DNA of 64,000 nt, taken from positions 6,170,001-6,234,000 of the forward strand of contig NZ_AP021901.1 in NCBI RefSeq assembly GCF_018325905.1. Reading direction: 5' to 3'. A program made the position numbers and the translations under genes. Source of the stretch: Pseudomonas sp. St316. Lineage in GTDB: Bacteria; Pseudomonadota; Gammaproteobacteria; Pseudomonadales; Pseudomonadaceae. Numbering within the stretch: position 1 is the first letter of the stretch; each line of letters starts with the position of its first letter. The notes below the pieces were generated by a model. The model was not told the DNA's origin and made no database searches. It saw only the letters and a list, made by a program, of their open reading frames with translations. Below, one piece after another: positions 37,814 to 48,053 of this stretch.

Positions 37814-39592
37814 TCAGAACTGGCCGGCTTCCAGCAGGAACAACGACTCGCTGCCCGCCTTGACCGAAGCGCTCAAGGAATGAATACGCGGCAACAGCCG
37901 GGCGAAATAGAATCGCGCCGTGCCCAGTTTGCTCGCGTAGAAATCATCTTGTTTTTCTTTGCCCAAGGCCGCCCTGGCCATCAGAGCCCACATGTAGGCA
38001 TACGCGGTGTAGCCGAACGCCTGGAGGTACTCCACCGACGCCGCGCCGATTTCGTTCGGGTTGTTTTTCGCCCGGTCCAGCAGCCAGTCGGTCAAGTCGT
38101 CCAGCGTGTCGACAGCGCTGTTCAACGGTTTGATGAACTCCGCCAGATCGCTGTTGGCGGTGGCGGTGAAATGGCGGATTTCATCGGCAAACAACTTGTA
38201 GAACGCACCGCCGCTGCCGACGATCTTGCGCCCCACCAAGTCCAGCGCCTGGATACCGTTGGTGCCTTCGTAGATCTGGGTGATACGCACATCGCGCACC
38301 AGTTGCTCCTGGCCCCATTCACGAATGTAACCGTGGCCGCCGAAAATCTGCTGGCCATGAACGGTGGTTTCCAAGCCCAAGTCGGTCAGGAAGGCCTTCG
38401 CAACCGGAGTCAGCAGTGCCACCAGGTCTTCGGCGCGCTTGCGGGTGGTCGGGTCTTCGCTGAACTTGGCGGTGTCCAGTTGCATCGCCACGTAGGTGGA
38501 AAAGGCCCGGCCGCCCTCGTTCGAGGCTTTCATGGTCAACAGCATCCGACGCACGTCGGGGTGGACGATGATCGGGTCGGCAACCTTGTCCTTGTTTTGC
38601 GCGCCGGTTGGCGAACGGCTTTGCAGACGGTCACGGGCGTATTCAATGGCGTTCTGGTAGGAGCGTTCACCGGTGGCCAGGCCTTGGATACCGACGCCCA
38701 GACGCTCGTAGTTCATCATGGTGAACATCGCCGCCAGGCCCTTGTTCGGCTCGCCCACCAGATAACCCACGGCTTCGTCGAAGTTCATCACGCAGGTGGC
38801 GGACGCCTGGATGCCCATCTTGTGTTCGATCGACCCGCAGTTGGCCGCGTTGCGCGCGCCCAGGCTGCCGTCGGCATTGACCATGAACTTGGGCACCAGG
38901 AACAGCGAAATGCCCTTGGGGCCGGCCGGAGCGTCCGGCAGTTTCGCCAGCACCAGGTGAATGATGTTCTCGGTGAGGTCGTGTTCGCCGCCAGTGATGA
39001 AAATCTTCGTGCCACTGACCTTGTAGGAACCGTCGGCCTGGGGCTCGGCCTTGGTGCGGATGATCCCCAGGTCCGTACCGGCGTGGGGCTCGGTCAGGCA
39101 CATGGAACCGGCCCAGACGCCGGCGTACATGTTCGGCAGGTACGCCGCTTTCAGTTCTTCACTGGCGTGGGCGTTGATCGACAGGCAGGCGCCGGCGGTC
39201 AGCATCGGGTACAGGCCGAAGGACAGGCTGGCGGAGTTGACCATTTCCTCGACCTGGGCCGAAACGGCCTTGGGCATGCCCATGCCGCCGTAAACCGGGT
39301 CGCCACCGACACCGACCCAACCGCCTTCAGCGTAAGTCTTGTAGGCCTGTGGGAAACCTGCCGGCGTGGTGACGGCGCCGTCGGCCCAGTGGCAACCTTC
39401 TTCGTCAGCGGCGCGGCTGAGGGGCGCGATGCTTTTGCTGGTGACTTTGCCGGCTTCTTCAAGGATCGCTTCGACCGTTTCGGCATCCACGGTGTCGGCC
39501 AGCGCCGGCAATTGGGCCCAGAGTTTCGCGACCTCGAACACTTCATTGAGGACGAAGCGCATATCGCGCAGGGGCGCTTTGTAGTCAGCCAT
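37814..39592 (-). CDS. Acyl-CoA dehydrogenase, FadE-like long form (paralogue 1 of 3)
   Basis: An FAD enzyme of about 592 residues that introduces the alpha-beta double bond into acyl-CoA, the first step of beta-oxidation. I start at ATG 39592 ([19 protein letters not shown]) with GAGG seven bases upstream; a longer frame adds 32 unlikely residues. It contains MCLTEPHAGTDLG (FAD/substrate block) and IYEGTNGIQALDL, whose glutamate is the expected catalytic base. It also has the extended C-terminal domain of this subfamily. It corresponds by position to P. aeruginosa PA0508, which belongs to a run of three adjacent paralogues (PA0506-PA0508) next to the biotin genes. Chain-length preference cannot be read from sequence alone. 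Confidence 0.9.
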   Translation of the reverse strand: MADYKAPLRDMRFVLNEVFEVAKLWAQLPALADTVDAETVEAILEEAGKVTSKSIAPLSRAADEEGCHWADGAVTTPAGFPQAYKTYAEGGWVGVGGDPVYGGMGMPKAVSAQVEEMVNSASLSFGLYPMLTAGACLSINAHASEELKAAYLPNMYAGVWAGSMCLTEPHAGTDLGIIRTKAEPQADGSYKVSGTKIFITGGEHDLTENIIHLVLAKLPDAPAGPKGISLFLVPKFMVNADGSLGARNAANCGSIEHKMGIQASATCVMNFDEAVGYLVGEPNKGLAAMFTMMNYERLGVGIQGLATGERSYQNAIEYARDRLQSRSPTGAQNKDKVADPIIVHPDVRRMLLTMKASNEGGRAFSTYVAMQLDTAKFSEDPTTRKRAEDLVALLTPVAKAFLTDLGLETTVHGQQIFGGHGYIREWGQEQLVRDVRITQIYEGTNGIQALDLVGRKIVGSGGAFYKLFADEIRHFTATANSDLAEFIKPLNSAVDTLDDLTDWLLDRAKNNPNEIGAASVEYLQAFGYTAYAYMWALMARAALGKEKQDDFYASKLGTARFYFARLLPRIHSLSASVKAGSESLFLLEAGQF

Positions 39593-39723
39593 GGCAAACC
39601 TCGCAGGATCTAAACAGTTGGTTCGTAAAAGACGGTTTTCGCAATGACCTGAGTGTACCTCAACAACTTTTGCGACACATAGGGTCAACCCATGACCGTT
39701 TTGTTATTTTTAGTCACCATAAA

Positions 39724-39797
39724 AAATCACAGGCTTCGTCAGCTCCTACAGGGAATACGCATTTCCATGTCGGAGCTGGCGGAGCCTGCGATCTTTG
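39724..39797. repeat. Intergenic inverted repeat of the GGAGCTGGCGGAGCCTGCGATC type
   Basis: CAGGCTTCGTCAGCTCCTAC on the left and TCGGAGCTGGCGGAGCCTGC on the right form an imperfect inverted repeat with a spacer of about 20 bases. The right half plus GATCTTTGG is a very common intergenic element in P. fluorescens-group genomes and differs from the other REPs here. It lies between the two acyl-CoA dehydrogenase genes. Confidence 0.7.
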
Positions 39798-39811
39798 GCA
39801 TTCCCTCTCTA

Positions 39812-41608
39812 TCAAAGCGCAAACAACTCCGCCGGCAGCTTCATCAGGCAATCACTCCCAGCCTCCACGGCAGCCCGATGGGCGGTCGTGCGCGGCAGCA
39901 GGCGCTTGAAGTAAAACTCACACGTCGCCAACTTGCCCTGGCAGAAATCCCCATCACCTCGGCCGCTGTCGAGATGCGCCTGGGCCACCACGGCCATGCG
40001 CAACCACAGGTAGGCCAGGATGATGTAGCCGCTGTACATCAGGTAATCCACGGAGGCGGCCCCCACTTCATCGGGGTTCTTCATGGCAGCCATGCCGACC
40101 CGAGTGGTCAGTTCGCCCCATTGCTGGTTGAGCCCGTCGAGTTGCTCGATGTAATCCTTGAGCTGCGGATGCCCGGCATTGGCGGCGCAGAATTTATGGA
40201 CGATCCGGGTGAAGCCACGCAGCAGCTTGCCCTGGCTACCCAATACTTTGCGCCCCAGCAGATCCAGGGCCTGGATGCCATTGGTGCCCTCGTAGATCGG
40301 TGCGATGCGGCAATCTCGCACCAACTGCTCCATGCCCCACTCACGAATGAAGCCGTGACCGCCGAACACTTGCATGCCGTGGTTGGTCACCTCCAGCCCG
40401 GTGTCGGTCATGAAGGCCTTGCAGATCGGGGTGAGGAACGCCAGCAGGTCCTCGGCCTCCTGACGGGCGGTTTCGTCCGGACTCAGGTGTGCGGTATCGA
40501 GCAATTGCGCGGTGAAATACGTCAGCGCCCGGTTGCCTTCGTTGAAGGCCTTCATGGTCAGCAACATCCTGCGCACATCGGGATGGACGATGATCGGATC
40601 GGCGACTTTCTCCGGCGCCTTGGGGCCGGTCAGCGCGCGCATCTGCAAACGGTCGTTAGCGTATTTGATCGCGCCCTGAAAGCTCGCCTCGCCCAGGCAC
40701 AGGCCCTGCATGCCGGTCCCAAGTCGGGCGTGATTCATCATGGTGAACATGCAGTTCAGACCCTTGTTCGGCTCACCGATCAGAAACCCCTTGGCCCCAT
40801 CGAAATTCAGCACGCAGGTGGCTGATGCCTTGATGCCCATCTTGTGTTCGATCGAACCACAGGACACGCCATTGCGCGCCCCGGCCTCACCCGTGGCGTC
40901 GGGCAGGAACTTGGGCACGATGAACAGCGAGATGCCTTTGGTCCCGGCGGGCGCGTCCGGCAACTTGGCCAGCACCAGGTGGATGATGTTATCGCTCATG
41001 TCGTGTTCGCCGGCGGAAATGAAGATCTTGCTGCCGGAGACCGCGTAGCTGCCGTCGGCCTGGGGCACGGCGCGGGTCTTGATGATGCCCAGGTCGGTGC
41101 CGCAGTGGGCTTCGGTCAGGCACATGGTGCCGGTCCACTGGCCGGCGGTGAGCTTGCTCAGGTAAGTCTGTTTCTGCTCTGCCGTGCCGTGGGCATGGAT
41201 CGCCGACATGGCGCCATGAGTCAGGCCCGGGTACATGCCCCAAGAGGTATTGCTGGAGCCGATCATCTCGCTGATGACCAGGCCCAGGGAGCTGGGCAAG
41301 CCTTGGCCGCCATACGCCGGGTCCGCCGCCAGCCCATGCCAGCCGCCCTCCACGTACTGTGCGAAAGCCTGCTTGAAGCCTGTCGGCGTGGTGACTACCC
41401 CGTTGTCGAAATGGCAACCCTCTTCGTCACCGGAGCGATTGAGCGGCGCCAACACGTTCTCACAGAACCGGGCGCCCTCTTCGAGGATCGCGCTGACCAT
41501 GTCCGGGCTGGCATCGCTGGCGCCCAGTTCGGCATAGCGACCATGGAAATCGAAAACGTGATCGATCAGAAAGCGCATGTCGCGCAGCGGGGCTTTGTAC
41601 TCGGGCAT
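39812..41608 (-). CDS. Acyl-CoA dehydrogenase, FadE-like long form (paralogue 2 of 3)
   Basis: A 598-residue paralogue, N-terminus MPEYKAPLRDMRFLIDHVFD. It shares the MCLTEAHCGTDLG block, the HKMGIKASATCVLNFD block and [16 protein letters not shown] with the catalytic glutamate. Family and reaction are the same as its neighbours; it matches the position of P. aeruginosa PA0507. CCGGAGAAAACCACC precedes the ATG on its own strand. It lies between paralogue 1 and a diguanylate cyclase gene, all on the minus strand. Confidence 0.9.
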   Translation of the reverse strand: MPEYKAPLRDMRFLIDHVFDFHGRYAELGASDASPDMVSAILEEGARFCENVLAPLNRSGDEEGCHFDNGVVTTPTGFKQAFAQYVEGGWHGLAADPAYGGQGLPSSLGLVISEMIGSSNTSWGMYPGLTHGAMSAIHAHGTAEQKQTYLSKLTAGQWTGTMCLTEAHCGTDLGIIKTRAVPQADGSYAVSGSKIFISAGEHDMSDNIIHLVLAKLPDAPAGTKGISLFIVPKFLPDATGEAGARNGVSCGSIEHKMGIKASATCVLNFDGAKGFLIGEPNKGLNCMFTMMNHARLGTGMQGLCLGEASFQGAIKYANDRLQMRALTGPKAPEKVADPIIVHPDVRRMLLTMKAFNEGNRALTYFTAQLLDTAHLSPDETARQEAEDLLAFLTPICKAFMTDTGLEVTNHGMQVFGGHGFIREWGMEQLVRDCRIAPIYEGTNGIQALDLLGRKVLGSQGKLLRGFTRIVHKFCAANAGHPQLKDYIEQLDGLNQQWGELTTRVGMAAMKNPDEVGAASVDYLMYSGYIILAYLWLRMAVVAQAHLDSGRGDGDFCQGKLATCEFYFKRLLPRTTAHRAAVEAGSDCLMKLPAELFAL

Positions 41609-41699
41609 GGTGGTTTTCTCCGGTAGCAGATCGTTGCAACCTACTGCCGCCTACCCGGGCCCACAATCACAGTCCAGACGCTGAATGCGCCGTCATCAC

Positions 41700-43025
41700 T
41701 CAACCCGTGGCAGTCTCCATGCGCACCGCACCGCGGCGGTTCTGCCCGAAGGCAACCACACAGTTACGCCCCGCGCCCTTGGCGTTATAGAGCGCCTGGT
41801 CGGCGGACTTGAGCACTTCTTCAGGCGTGCGTTGCTCAAGGCGTTCCGCAACGCCGATGCTGACCGTCACCGATACGCTGGACGCACCGGCACCAGCACG
41901 ACGCTGACGGCCTTGTTGGTCATCCTGGGGGCGACTGTCGGGGTTGCGCAGCTGGATGGCGTACGTCTCGATGGACTGGCGGATGACTTCCAGATGGGGC
42001 ATGCACTCGTCGATGGTCTTGCCTGCGAACACCAGGGCAAATTCCTCACCGCCGTAGCGATACGCCCTACCGCCACCGCCGATTTTCGACAATTTGCTGG
42101 CCACCAGGCGCAGGACCTGGTCACCCACATCGTGGCCGTGGGTGTCGTTGAATTTCTTGAAGTGGTCCACGTCGCTCATCGCCAGCACATAATTGCGCCC
42201 CAGGCGCTGCATGCGTTCGTTAAGCGCCCGACGGCCTGGCAGGCCGGTGAGTTCGTCACGGAAGGCCATTTGATAAGCCTCATGGGCGACCGCCGCGGCG
42301 ATCATCAACATGACCTGGCTGCACATGATGTTCAGCGTGAACGGCAGGATGAAGGTTTTCGGCAACATCCAGAACAACCCCAGCATCCCCACCAATTGCG
42401 CAGCATGCAGTGGCCGGGGGTTGCGCCAATATTGCCAGGCCAACAGCAGGAACGCGGCGGCAAACATCGGGTAAGACAATTGGATCAAGCTCATCCAGGC
42501 GCCGTGCAACGCGGGCCAGCGGATCTCCGAAAGCCACAACAGCAAGGCCTGGGGAAAACTCTGCTCCAGCGCCAACGCCACGCTGCCAAAGGCCAGCAAC
42601 ACCGCGAAGCGCGCCACCATGTCCTGGAACAGATGGGTGCGCTCCTGCCACGCCGCGAACAGCCCGAACAACAACGGCAGCAACAGGCAAACGAGATGGA
42701 ACACCACCGCCGCGTCTTCACGCACCTTGCCGTTATCGCGATAGAAGTCAGTCTGGGTGTCCAGCAGGAAATAGGCGATGTACACCGTGACCATCAGAAA
42801 CAGTTCACGTTGACGTCGGTAGACCGCGCAATACGCCCCGCCCAGCAACAACACCAGCGTCGGGAGCACGTTGAACAGCGAGGTGAAGAAAACGTTGAGG
42901 TCCTTGACGTAGGCAGCCGCAAGCCCCGCCAGCAACAGCAGCAATGACGGTAGGAAATGGCTTAGGCGTACAGCGGAAGAACGCGGCAAGGGTAAAGCTC
43001 CAACCCGGCTGATCAAAGATGGCAT
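41700..43025 (-). CDS. Membrane-bound diguanylate cyclase (GGDEF)
   Basis: The protein is about 441 residues from ATG 43025 (MPSLISRVGALPLP, with CAGG upstream); an ATG at 43046 adds seven residues. The N-terminal half has about seven or eight hydrophobic helices (for example LSHFLPSLLLLLAGLAAA, LVCLLLPLLFGLFAAW and MFAAAFLLLAWQYW). The C-terminal GGDEF domain begins DELTGLPGRRALN and carries GGEEF (about residue 326), an active-type A-site. An unusual Gln/Arg/Asp-rich insert (DSRPQDDQQGRQRRAGAGAS) interrupts the domain before the VSIGVAE strand. I find no EAL domain and no RxxD-type inhibitory site directly before GGEEF (the preceding residues are RAYRY). Confidence 0.9.
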   Translation of the reverse strand: MPSLISRVGALPLPRSSAVRLSHFLPSLLLLLAGLAAAYVKDLNVFFTSLFNVLPTLVLLLGGAYCAVYRRQRELFLMVTVYIAYFLLDTQTDFYRDNGKVREDAAVVFHLVCLLLPLLFGLFAAWQERTHLFQDMVARFAVLLAFGSVALALEQSFPQALLLWLSEIRWPALHGAWMSLIQLSYPMFAAAFLLLAWQYWRNPRPLHAAQLVGMLGLFWMLPKTFILPFTLNIMCSQVMLMIAAAVAHEAYQMAFRDELTGLPGRRALNERMQRLGRNYVLAMSDVDHFKKFNDTHGHDVGDQVLRLVASKLSKIGGGGRAYRYGGEEFALVFAGKTIDECMPHLEVIRQSIETYAIQLRNPDSRPQDDQQGRQRRAGAGASSVSVTVSIGVAERLEQRTPEEVLKSADQALYNAKGAGRNCVVAFGQNRRGAVRMETATG

Positions 43026-43155
43026 TGTGCCTGCAACTGGAGCCATAAGGCACGCCAGATGTGACAGATGTCACACTGCCATCGCTGTAACGGCAGGGGG
43101 AAAGGTTTTCTTAGGGGCGAGTTGGATGAATATTGTTTCAGGATCCTGTTGATCC

Positions 43156-43246
43156 CTGTGGGAGCGAGCTTGCTCGCGATAGCGGTGTGTCAGCCATGAA
43201 GGTGCTGACTGAACAAACGCCATCGCGAGCAAGCTCGCTCCCACAA
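43156..43246. repeat. REP inverted pair (REPIN)
   Basis: CTGTGGGAGCGAGCTTGCTC and GAGCAAGCTCGCTCCCACAA are inverted across a spacer of about 38 bases, between paralogue 3 and the GGDEF gene. Confidence 0.9.
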
Positions 43247-43282
43247 GGGCCTGCGGTGGATACAGTTTTTGTGGCAGACATG

Positions 43283-43321
43283 AAAAAGCCGCTGCGTCCC
43301 GAAGGAAGCAGCGGCTTTTTT
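43283..43321. terminator. Bidirectional terminator after acyl-CoA dehydrogenase paralogue 3
   Basis: AAAAAGCCGCTGC-GTCCCGAAGGAA-GCAGCGGCTTTTTT is a perfect stem flanked by A- and T-runs, 19 bases past the stop of the minus-strand gene. Confidence 0.9.
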
Positions 43322-43339
43322 AGAAGAACCGCGTAAGGC

Positions 43340-45145
43340 TTAGTAACCCAGCGCGAAGTCTTCTTCTTTCATGTCCATCAGGTTGTTGGCGCCCGACAGC
43401 ATGGTTGCCACGTGGGTACGGGTACGCGGCAGGATGCGCTGGAAGTAGAAGCGCGCGGTCTGCAGCTTGGCGGTGTAGAAGGCTTCTTCGGTGGTGCCGG
43501 CTGCGAGTTTTTCCGCCGCCAGGCGCGCCATGTCAGCCCAGAAATAGGCCAGGCAGGCATAACCGGAGTACATCAGGTAGTCCACCGACGCGGCGCCGAC
43601 TTCTTCGCGATCCTTCATGGCTGCCATACCGACCTTCATGGTCAGTTCGCCCCATTCCTTGTTCAGCGCAGCCAGGGGTTCTACAAACTCCTTGAGCGCG
43701 TCGTTGCCTTCGTTGCCCTGGCAGAACTTGTGGACGATCTTGGTGAAGCCCTTGAGTGCTTCGCCCTGGGTCATCAGCACTTTACGGCCCAGCAGGTCGA
43801 GGGCCTGGATGCCAGTGGTGCCTTCGTACAGCATCGAGATGCGGCTGTCGCGAACGTTCTGCTCCATGCCCCACTCGGCGATGAAGCCGTGGCCGCCATA
43901 GATCTGTACGCCGTGGTTGGCCGATTCGAAGCCAACTTCGGTCATGAAGGCCTTGGCGATTGGCGTCATGAACGCCAGCAGCGCATCGGCCTTTTTCTTC
44001 TCTTCTTCATCCACGCCGTACTTGACGATGTCGACCTGCTTGGCGGTGAAGTAGACCATCGCCCGGTTACCTTCGGCGAAGGCCTTCATGGTCAGCAGCA
44101 TGCGACGCACGTCAGGGTGGACGATGATCGGGTCAGCGGCCTTGTCTGGCGCTTTCGGGCCGGTCAGGGAACGCATTTGCAGGCGGTCACGGGCGTATTT
44201 CAAGCCGCCCTGGAAACCGATCTCGGCGTGGGCCAGGCCTTGCAACGCGGTGCCCAGGCGTGCGGTGTTCATGAAGGTGAACATGCAGTTCAGGCCTTTG
44301 TTCGCCGGGCCGATCAGGTAACCGGTGGCCGCGTCGAAGTTCATCACGCAGGTGGCGTTGCCGTGGATACCCATCTTGTGTTCCAGGGAACCGCAGCTCA
44401 CCGCGTTGCGCTGGCCGATGGAACCGTCGGCGTTAGGCAGGAACTTGGGAACGATGAACAGCGAAATGCCCTTGGTGCCAGCCGGTGCGTCCGGCAGGCG
44501 TGCCAGCACGATGTGGACGATGTTGTCGGCCATGTCGTGTTCGCCGGCCGAAATGAAGATCTTCGTACCGGAAACCTTGTAGGAACCGTCGGCCTGAGGC
44601 TCGGCCTTGGTGCGCAGCATGCCCAGGTCGGTGCCGCAGTGGGGTTCGGTCAGGCACATGGTGCCGGTCCACTCGCCGGAAACCAGCTTGGTCAGGTAAG
44701 CCTCTTGCTGTTCGGGCGTACCGTGCTCGGAAATCGTGTTCATCGCGCCATGGGACAGGCCCGGGTACATGCCCCACGACCAGTTGGCTTCACCGACCAT
44801 CTCGCTGACCGCCAGGCCCAGGGACTCCGGCAAGCCTTGACCACCGTGCTCGACGTCGTGGGCCAGGCTTGGCCAGCCGCCTTCAACGAATTGCTTGTAG
44901 GCTTCCTTGAAACCCGTCGGGGTCTTCACGCCGGACTCGCTCCAGGTGCAACCTTCGATGTCGCCCACACGGTTCAGCGGAGCCAGCACCTGCTCACAAA
45001 ACTTGGCGCCTTCTTCGAGAATGGCGTCAACCATGTCCGGAGTTGCGTCCTGGCAAGCCGGAAGGCTCTGATAATGCGCTTCGTAACCAAGCAGTTCGTC
45101 ACGAACGAAGCGAATATCACGCAAGGGGGCCTTGTAGTCAGGCAT
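43340..45145 (-). CDS. Acyl-CoA dehydrogenase, FadE-like long form (paralogue 3 of 3)
   Basis: A 601-residue paralogue, N-terminus [20 protein letters not shown], with [13 protein letters not shown] and [16 protein letters not shown] (catalytic glutamate). AGAGG precedes the ATG on its strand. Its position next to the biotin genes matches P. aeruginosa PA0506 (FadE1). It is separated from the other two by a diguanylate cyclase gene and a REP pair, and has its own terminator, so it is probably expressed independently. The upstream stretch 45146-45374 is moderately AT-rich and contains AAACAGTTGTTTGAAACAT, an imperfect palindrome that may be an operator of a fatty-acid regulator (inference). 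Confidence 0.91.
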   Translation of the reverse strand: MPDYKAPLRDIRFVRDELLGYEAHYQSLPACQDATPDMVDAILEEGAKFCEQVLAPLNRVGDIEGCTWSESGVKTPTGFKEAYKQFVEGGWPSLAHDVEHGGQGLPESLGLAVSEMVGEANWSWGMYPGLSHGAMNTISEHGTPEQQEAYLTKLVSGEWTGTMCLTEPHCGTDLGMLRTKAEPQADGSYKVSGTKIFISAGEHDMADNIVHIVLARLPDAPAGTKGISLFIVPKFLPNADGSIGQRNAVSCGSLEHKMGIHGNATCVMNFDAATGYLIGPANKGLNCMFTFMNTARLGTALQGLAHAEIGFQGGLKYARDRLQMRSLTGPKAPDKAADPIIVHPDVRRMLLTMKAFAEGNRAMVYFTAKQVDIVKYGVDEEEKKKADALLAFMTPIAKAFMTEVGFESANHGVQIYGGHGFIAEWGMEQNVRDSRISMLYEGTTGIQALDLLGRKVLMTQGEALKGFTKIVHKFCQGNEGNDALKEFVEPLAALNKEWGELTMKVGMAAMKDREEVGAASVDYLMYSGYACLAYFWADMARLAAEKLAAGTTEEAFYTAKLQTARFYFQRILPRTRTHVATMLSGANNLMDMKEEDFALGY

Positions 45146-45374
45146 AGCGATAAACCTCTGCTGATGTAACCGGGAATGAACGACCGCGTGGATTTGTTGT
45201 GACGGTCAAACAGTTGTTTGAAACATACGTTTACGCCGAAATCTTGTCAAGCACCGATCTTTTGCCGTTCGTCATCAGCCTGAGAAAAATGTCGGACACG
45301 GGAAATCCATCGCGCTGAAGATTCCGCAATGCGCGTAGGAAAAGACTAGTTGAGCAATAAGGCGTTAGAGACAA

Positions 45375-45402
45375 GAACGCCGCGAATAATCGCGGCGTTT
45401 TT
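45375..45402. terminator. Hairpin downstream of the short gene at 45422
   Basis: AACGCCGCG-AATAAT-CGCGGCGTTTTT is a strong stem with a clear T-run on the plus strand and a weaker one (TTCTTG) on the minus strand. It lies 20 bases past the stop of the minus-strand gene. Confidence 0.8.
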
Positions 45403-45421
45403 GTAAATCTGAAGAGCAGGA

Positions 45422-45718
45422 TCAGGCGAAGGTATCGATCAACGTACCGAGCATTTCGTCGGATGCCTTGGCCACATTCACGCCCAGCTGCACCTGGAAC
45501 TTGCCTTGGGACATTTCGACCATGTTAATGGCTTGGTCCGACTGTTGGCTGCGATCCACCGAGCGCAGGCGATCAACCTGTACTTCGGACGACTGGCTGG
45601 TGACCGAACGCTCGATCGTGGTGTTGGCAATCTGGCCGGCCGCCTGATCGACACGGTTCTGCCCTGTCTGAATCGTGCTCAGACCGGCATAGAACGCGGT
45701 GTTACCTGAGATTTCCAT
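45422..45718 (-). CDS. Short conserved hypothetical protein, possibly flagellar-rod-like
   Basis: A 98-residue protein, MEISGNTAFYAGLSTIQTGQ at the start and GVNVAKASDEMLGTLIDTFA at the end. It is hydrophilic, rich in Gln, Ser and Val, lacks a signal peptide, and looks helical at both ends (residues about 10-33 and 58-98). The VEMSQGKFQVQLGVNVAKASDEML pattern resembles the C-terminal helices of flagellar rod and hook proteins. No flagellar gene is nearby, so I would not assign function. P. aeruginosa has a short gene (PA0505) at the same place between PA0506 and bioD. Confidence 0.75.
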   Translation of the reverse strand: MEISGNTAFYAGLSTIQTGQNRVDQAAGQIANTTIERSVTSQSSEVQVDRLRSVDRSQQSDQAINMVEMSQGKFQVQLGVNVAKASDEMLGTLIDTFA

Positions 45719-45839
45719 GGCAGAGCTCGTCTTCTTGAAGGGTCGACAATGGCCATTGAATCAGAACCCCACGGAAAAGACCCGACAAAAACACTAATGG
45801 CACAGTGCCTTGTCATAGTGAAAACCTTCCCTTGGATGA

Positions 45840-46520
45840 TTAATCCAGCAAATCCAGGTGCAGATGCGCAGCCACGATGTCGGCAGTGATGCCTTTGATC
45901 CTCGGCACTCGCCCCAGGCACGGTGCTGGGAGACGTTCGGCCAGGGTGGCGAGATTTTCTTCCAGGCGCGAGGTCTTGGGGTCGATGATGTTCGCGACCC
46001 AACCGGCAAGTTGTAAGCCATCACGGGCGATAGCCTCGGCGGTCAACAAGGCGTGGCTGATGCAGCCCAGACGCACGCCCACCACCAGGATCACCGGCAA
46101 GCCCAGCGCTATCGCCAGGTCGGAAAGATTGTCCTGGCCGGCCAGCGGCACGCGCCAACCGCCCGCGCCCTCGATCAAAGTGAAATCGGCGCCCAGCGCC
46201 AGCACTTCGCGCATCGGGCCTAGCAACGACTGCACCGTCAACGCAACGCCCGCTTCCCGGGCAGCCAAGTGCGGCGCTATGGCCGGTTCGAACGCCACCG
46301 GATTGACCTGTGCATAAGTCAACGGTATCGAGCATTCGGCCAACAAAGCCGAGGCATCGGCGTTGCGCAGCCCCTTGGGCGTCACGTCGCAGCCAGAGGC
46401 CACAGGTTTTCCGGCGGCCGTGCTCATGCCTGCCTGCCGCGCAGCATGCAGCAGGCCTGCCGCGACGGTGGTCTTGCCTACATCGGTGTCGGTACCGGTA
46501 ATGAAATAGGCCTGGCTCAT
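45840..46520 (-). CDS. bioD: Dethiobiotin synthetase BioD
   Basis: BioD closes the ureido ring of dethiobiotin from DAPA, CO2 and ATP. The 226-residue protein has the P-loop [16 protein letters not shown] (residues 8-23), ASGCDVT, and [12 protein letters not shown], all family signatures. The start overlaps the end of bioC by four bases. It is the last gene of bioB-F-H-C-D. Confidence 0.96.
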   Translation of the reverse strand: MSQAYFITGTDTDVGKTTVAAGLLHAARQAGMSTAAGKPVASGCDVTPKGLRNADASALLAECSIPLTYAQVNPVAFEPAIAPHLAAREAGVALTVQSLLGPMREVLALGADFTLIEGAGGWRVPLAGQDNLSDLAIALGLPVILVVGVRLGCISHALLTAEAIARDGLQLAGWVANIIDPKTSRLEENLATLAERLPAPCLGRVPRIKGITADIVAAHLHLDLLD

Positions 46521-47329
46521 AGCGGTTTCTCCAAAACGGCGTAGACCACCTGATAAGTCGCCGGCAGTCCTTGCGCCTGACGAAACTGCTCATAGGCTTC
46601 GACCAGCGCCAGGATCCGCGCCCTGCCGGTCAAGCCGCCGGGGCGACCGGGGTTCAGATTGTGGGCACCCAAGGCTTTCAATTCGTGAGTCAGACTGCGC
46701 ACGTCGGGGTAATGCAACACATGGGGACGGTTTTCCAGACTGACGACATTCAGCCCACTGTCCGCGCAAAGGTGTTGATACGCCTCGAACGCACGGAAAC
46801 GGTTGACGTGAACCAAGCCATCCACCTGACGCCAACTGTCGCGCAATTCGTACAAAGTGCCCACGCAGAGGCTGGTGAAGGCCAACACTCCACCTGGTTT
46901 CAACACACGATGGGCCTCGCTCAGCACCGCGGCAAAATCCGCACACCACTGCACCGCCAGGCTGGAGAACACCAGGTCGCAGCTCGCCGCTTGCAAAGGC
47001 AGTCGCTCAGCATCACCCGCCACAAAATGCGCCGCGCCACCCTGGGGACGAGCATGGTTGAGCATGCCCTCGGCGATATCCAGCGCCAGGCCTGTGCTCG
47101 CGCCGAAACGCGCGCCCAGGGCCCGAGTGAAATAGCCGGTGCCGCAGCCCAGATCCAGCCAACGTTGCGGCATGAATGAAGGCGGCAAGCGCCCGAGCAA
47201 CTGTTGGCCCACGTCGCGCTGCAGCTCGGCCACGCTGTCATAGCTGGTGGCCGCCCGGGAAAACGAAGCCGCCACCTGGCGCTTGTCGGGCAAGGCACCG
47301 GGCAATTTGGGAAGAGACAAATCAGTCAT
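46517..47329 (-). CDS. bioC: Malonyl-[acyl-carrier protein] O-methyltransferase BioC
   Basis: BioC methylates malonyl-ACP to disguise it for fatty-acid elongation toward pimeloyl-ACP. I start at ATG 47329 ([18 protein letters not shown]), which overlaps the bioH stop by eight bases and gives 270 residues; a longer frame to 47371 adds 14 residues. N-terminal [20 protein letters not shown] is the BioC signature, followed by SAM motif [11 protein letters not shown] and the [12 protein letters not shown] block. Confidence 0.94.
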   Translation of the reverse strand: MTDLSLPKLPGALPDKRQVAASFSRAATSYDSVAELQRDVGQQLLGRLPPSFMPQRWLDLGCGTGYFTRALGARFGASTGLALDIAEGMLNHARPQGGAAHFVAGDAERLPLQAASCDLVFSSLAVQWCADFAAVLSEAHRVLKPGGVLAFTSLCVGTLYELRDSWRQVDGLVHVNRFRAFEAYQHLCADSGLNVVSLENRPHVLHYPDVRSLTHELKALGAHNLNPGRPGGLTGRARILALVEAYEQFRQAQGLPATYQVVYAVLEKPL

Positions 47330-48053
47330 CGCCGGACTCATGCAAAAAAGCCTGGATCGCCCCGGCGACACCGTGCGGGTCCTCCAGGAGGAATCCGTGG
47401 CCGGCCTGTTCGATCAGGCCGATTTCAACATCCGGCAGCAAGACCAGCAACTCACCCGCGGCTTCGGCTGGCACCAGGGCATCGAGCCCGGCAAACAGAT
47501 GCAGTTGCGGGCCACGAAAGCGCTGCAACGCGGCGCGTGTGTCCAGTTGCGCCAGCACTTCAAGCCCAGCCATCAAGACCTCGGGTGAAGTACTCGGCGC
47601 CCCGGCCAACAACAACCGGGACAACCCGCGTGGATCGCTGCAGCCCTGGGCGCACAGCAGACTGAAGCGCTTGAGGGTCTGGCGCGGGTCGGCCGCACAG
47701 CCAGCGAGAAAGCCATCGAAGGTTTCTCCATGCATCGCGCTCGGCCATTGCTCATGGGCGACAAAGGACGGATTGCTCGCCAGGGTCAGCAAGCCGCAGC
47801 AACGCTCACCCCGACGCGCCGCCAGCGCCGAGGCCAGCATGCCGCCCAGGGACCAACCGCCCAGCCAGGCGTCCTGGGGCACGGTGGCGTCCAATTCGTC
47901 GAGCCATTCATCCGGATCGTTCGATACCAACGCCAGCAACGGTTCGATTTCCACCCGCAGGTGCTCGTCGAGCCCGTGCAGGGCCGCCGCCAGCGGCTCC
48001 AGCGGTGAAACGCCCAGGCCCCAACCGGGCAGCAGAATCAGTCGATCACGCAT
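47322..48053 (-). CDS. bioH: Pimeloyl-ACP methyl ester carboxylesterase BioH
   Basis: BioH removes the methyl group from pimeloyl-ACP methyl ester, ending chain elongation. From ATG 48053 ([14 protein letters not shown]) it is 243 residues, an alpha/beta hydrolase. The nucleophile serine is S68 in GGWSLGGML, with the oxyanion HG-like LLPGWG at 7-12. The C-terminal histidine lies in [12 protein letters not shown]. It overlaps bioF upstream by eight bases and bioC downstream by eight. Confidence 0.93.
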   Translation of the reverse strand: MRDRLILLPGWGLGVSPLEPLAAALHGLDEHLRVEIEPLLALVSNDPDEWLDELDATVPQDAWLGGWSLGGMLASALAARRGERCCGLLTLASNPSFVAHEQWPSAMHGETFDGFLAGCAADPRQTLKRFSLLCAQGCSDPRGLSRLLLAGAPSTSPEVLMAGLEVLAQLDTRAALQRFRGPQLHLFAGLDALVPAEAAGELLVLLPDVEIGLIEQAGHGFLLEDPHGVAGAIQAFLHESGDD

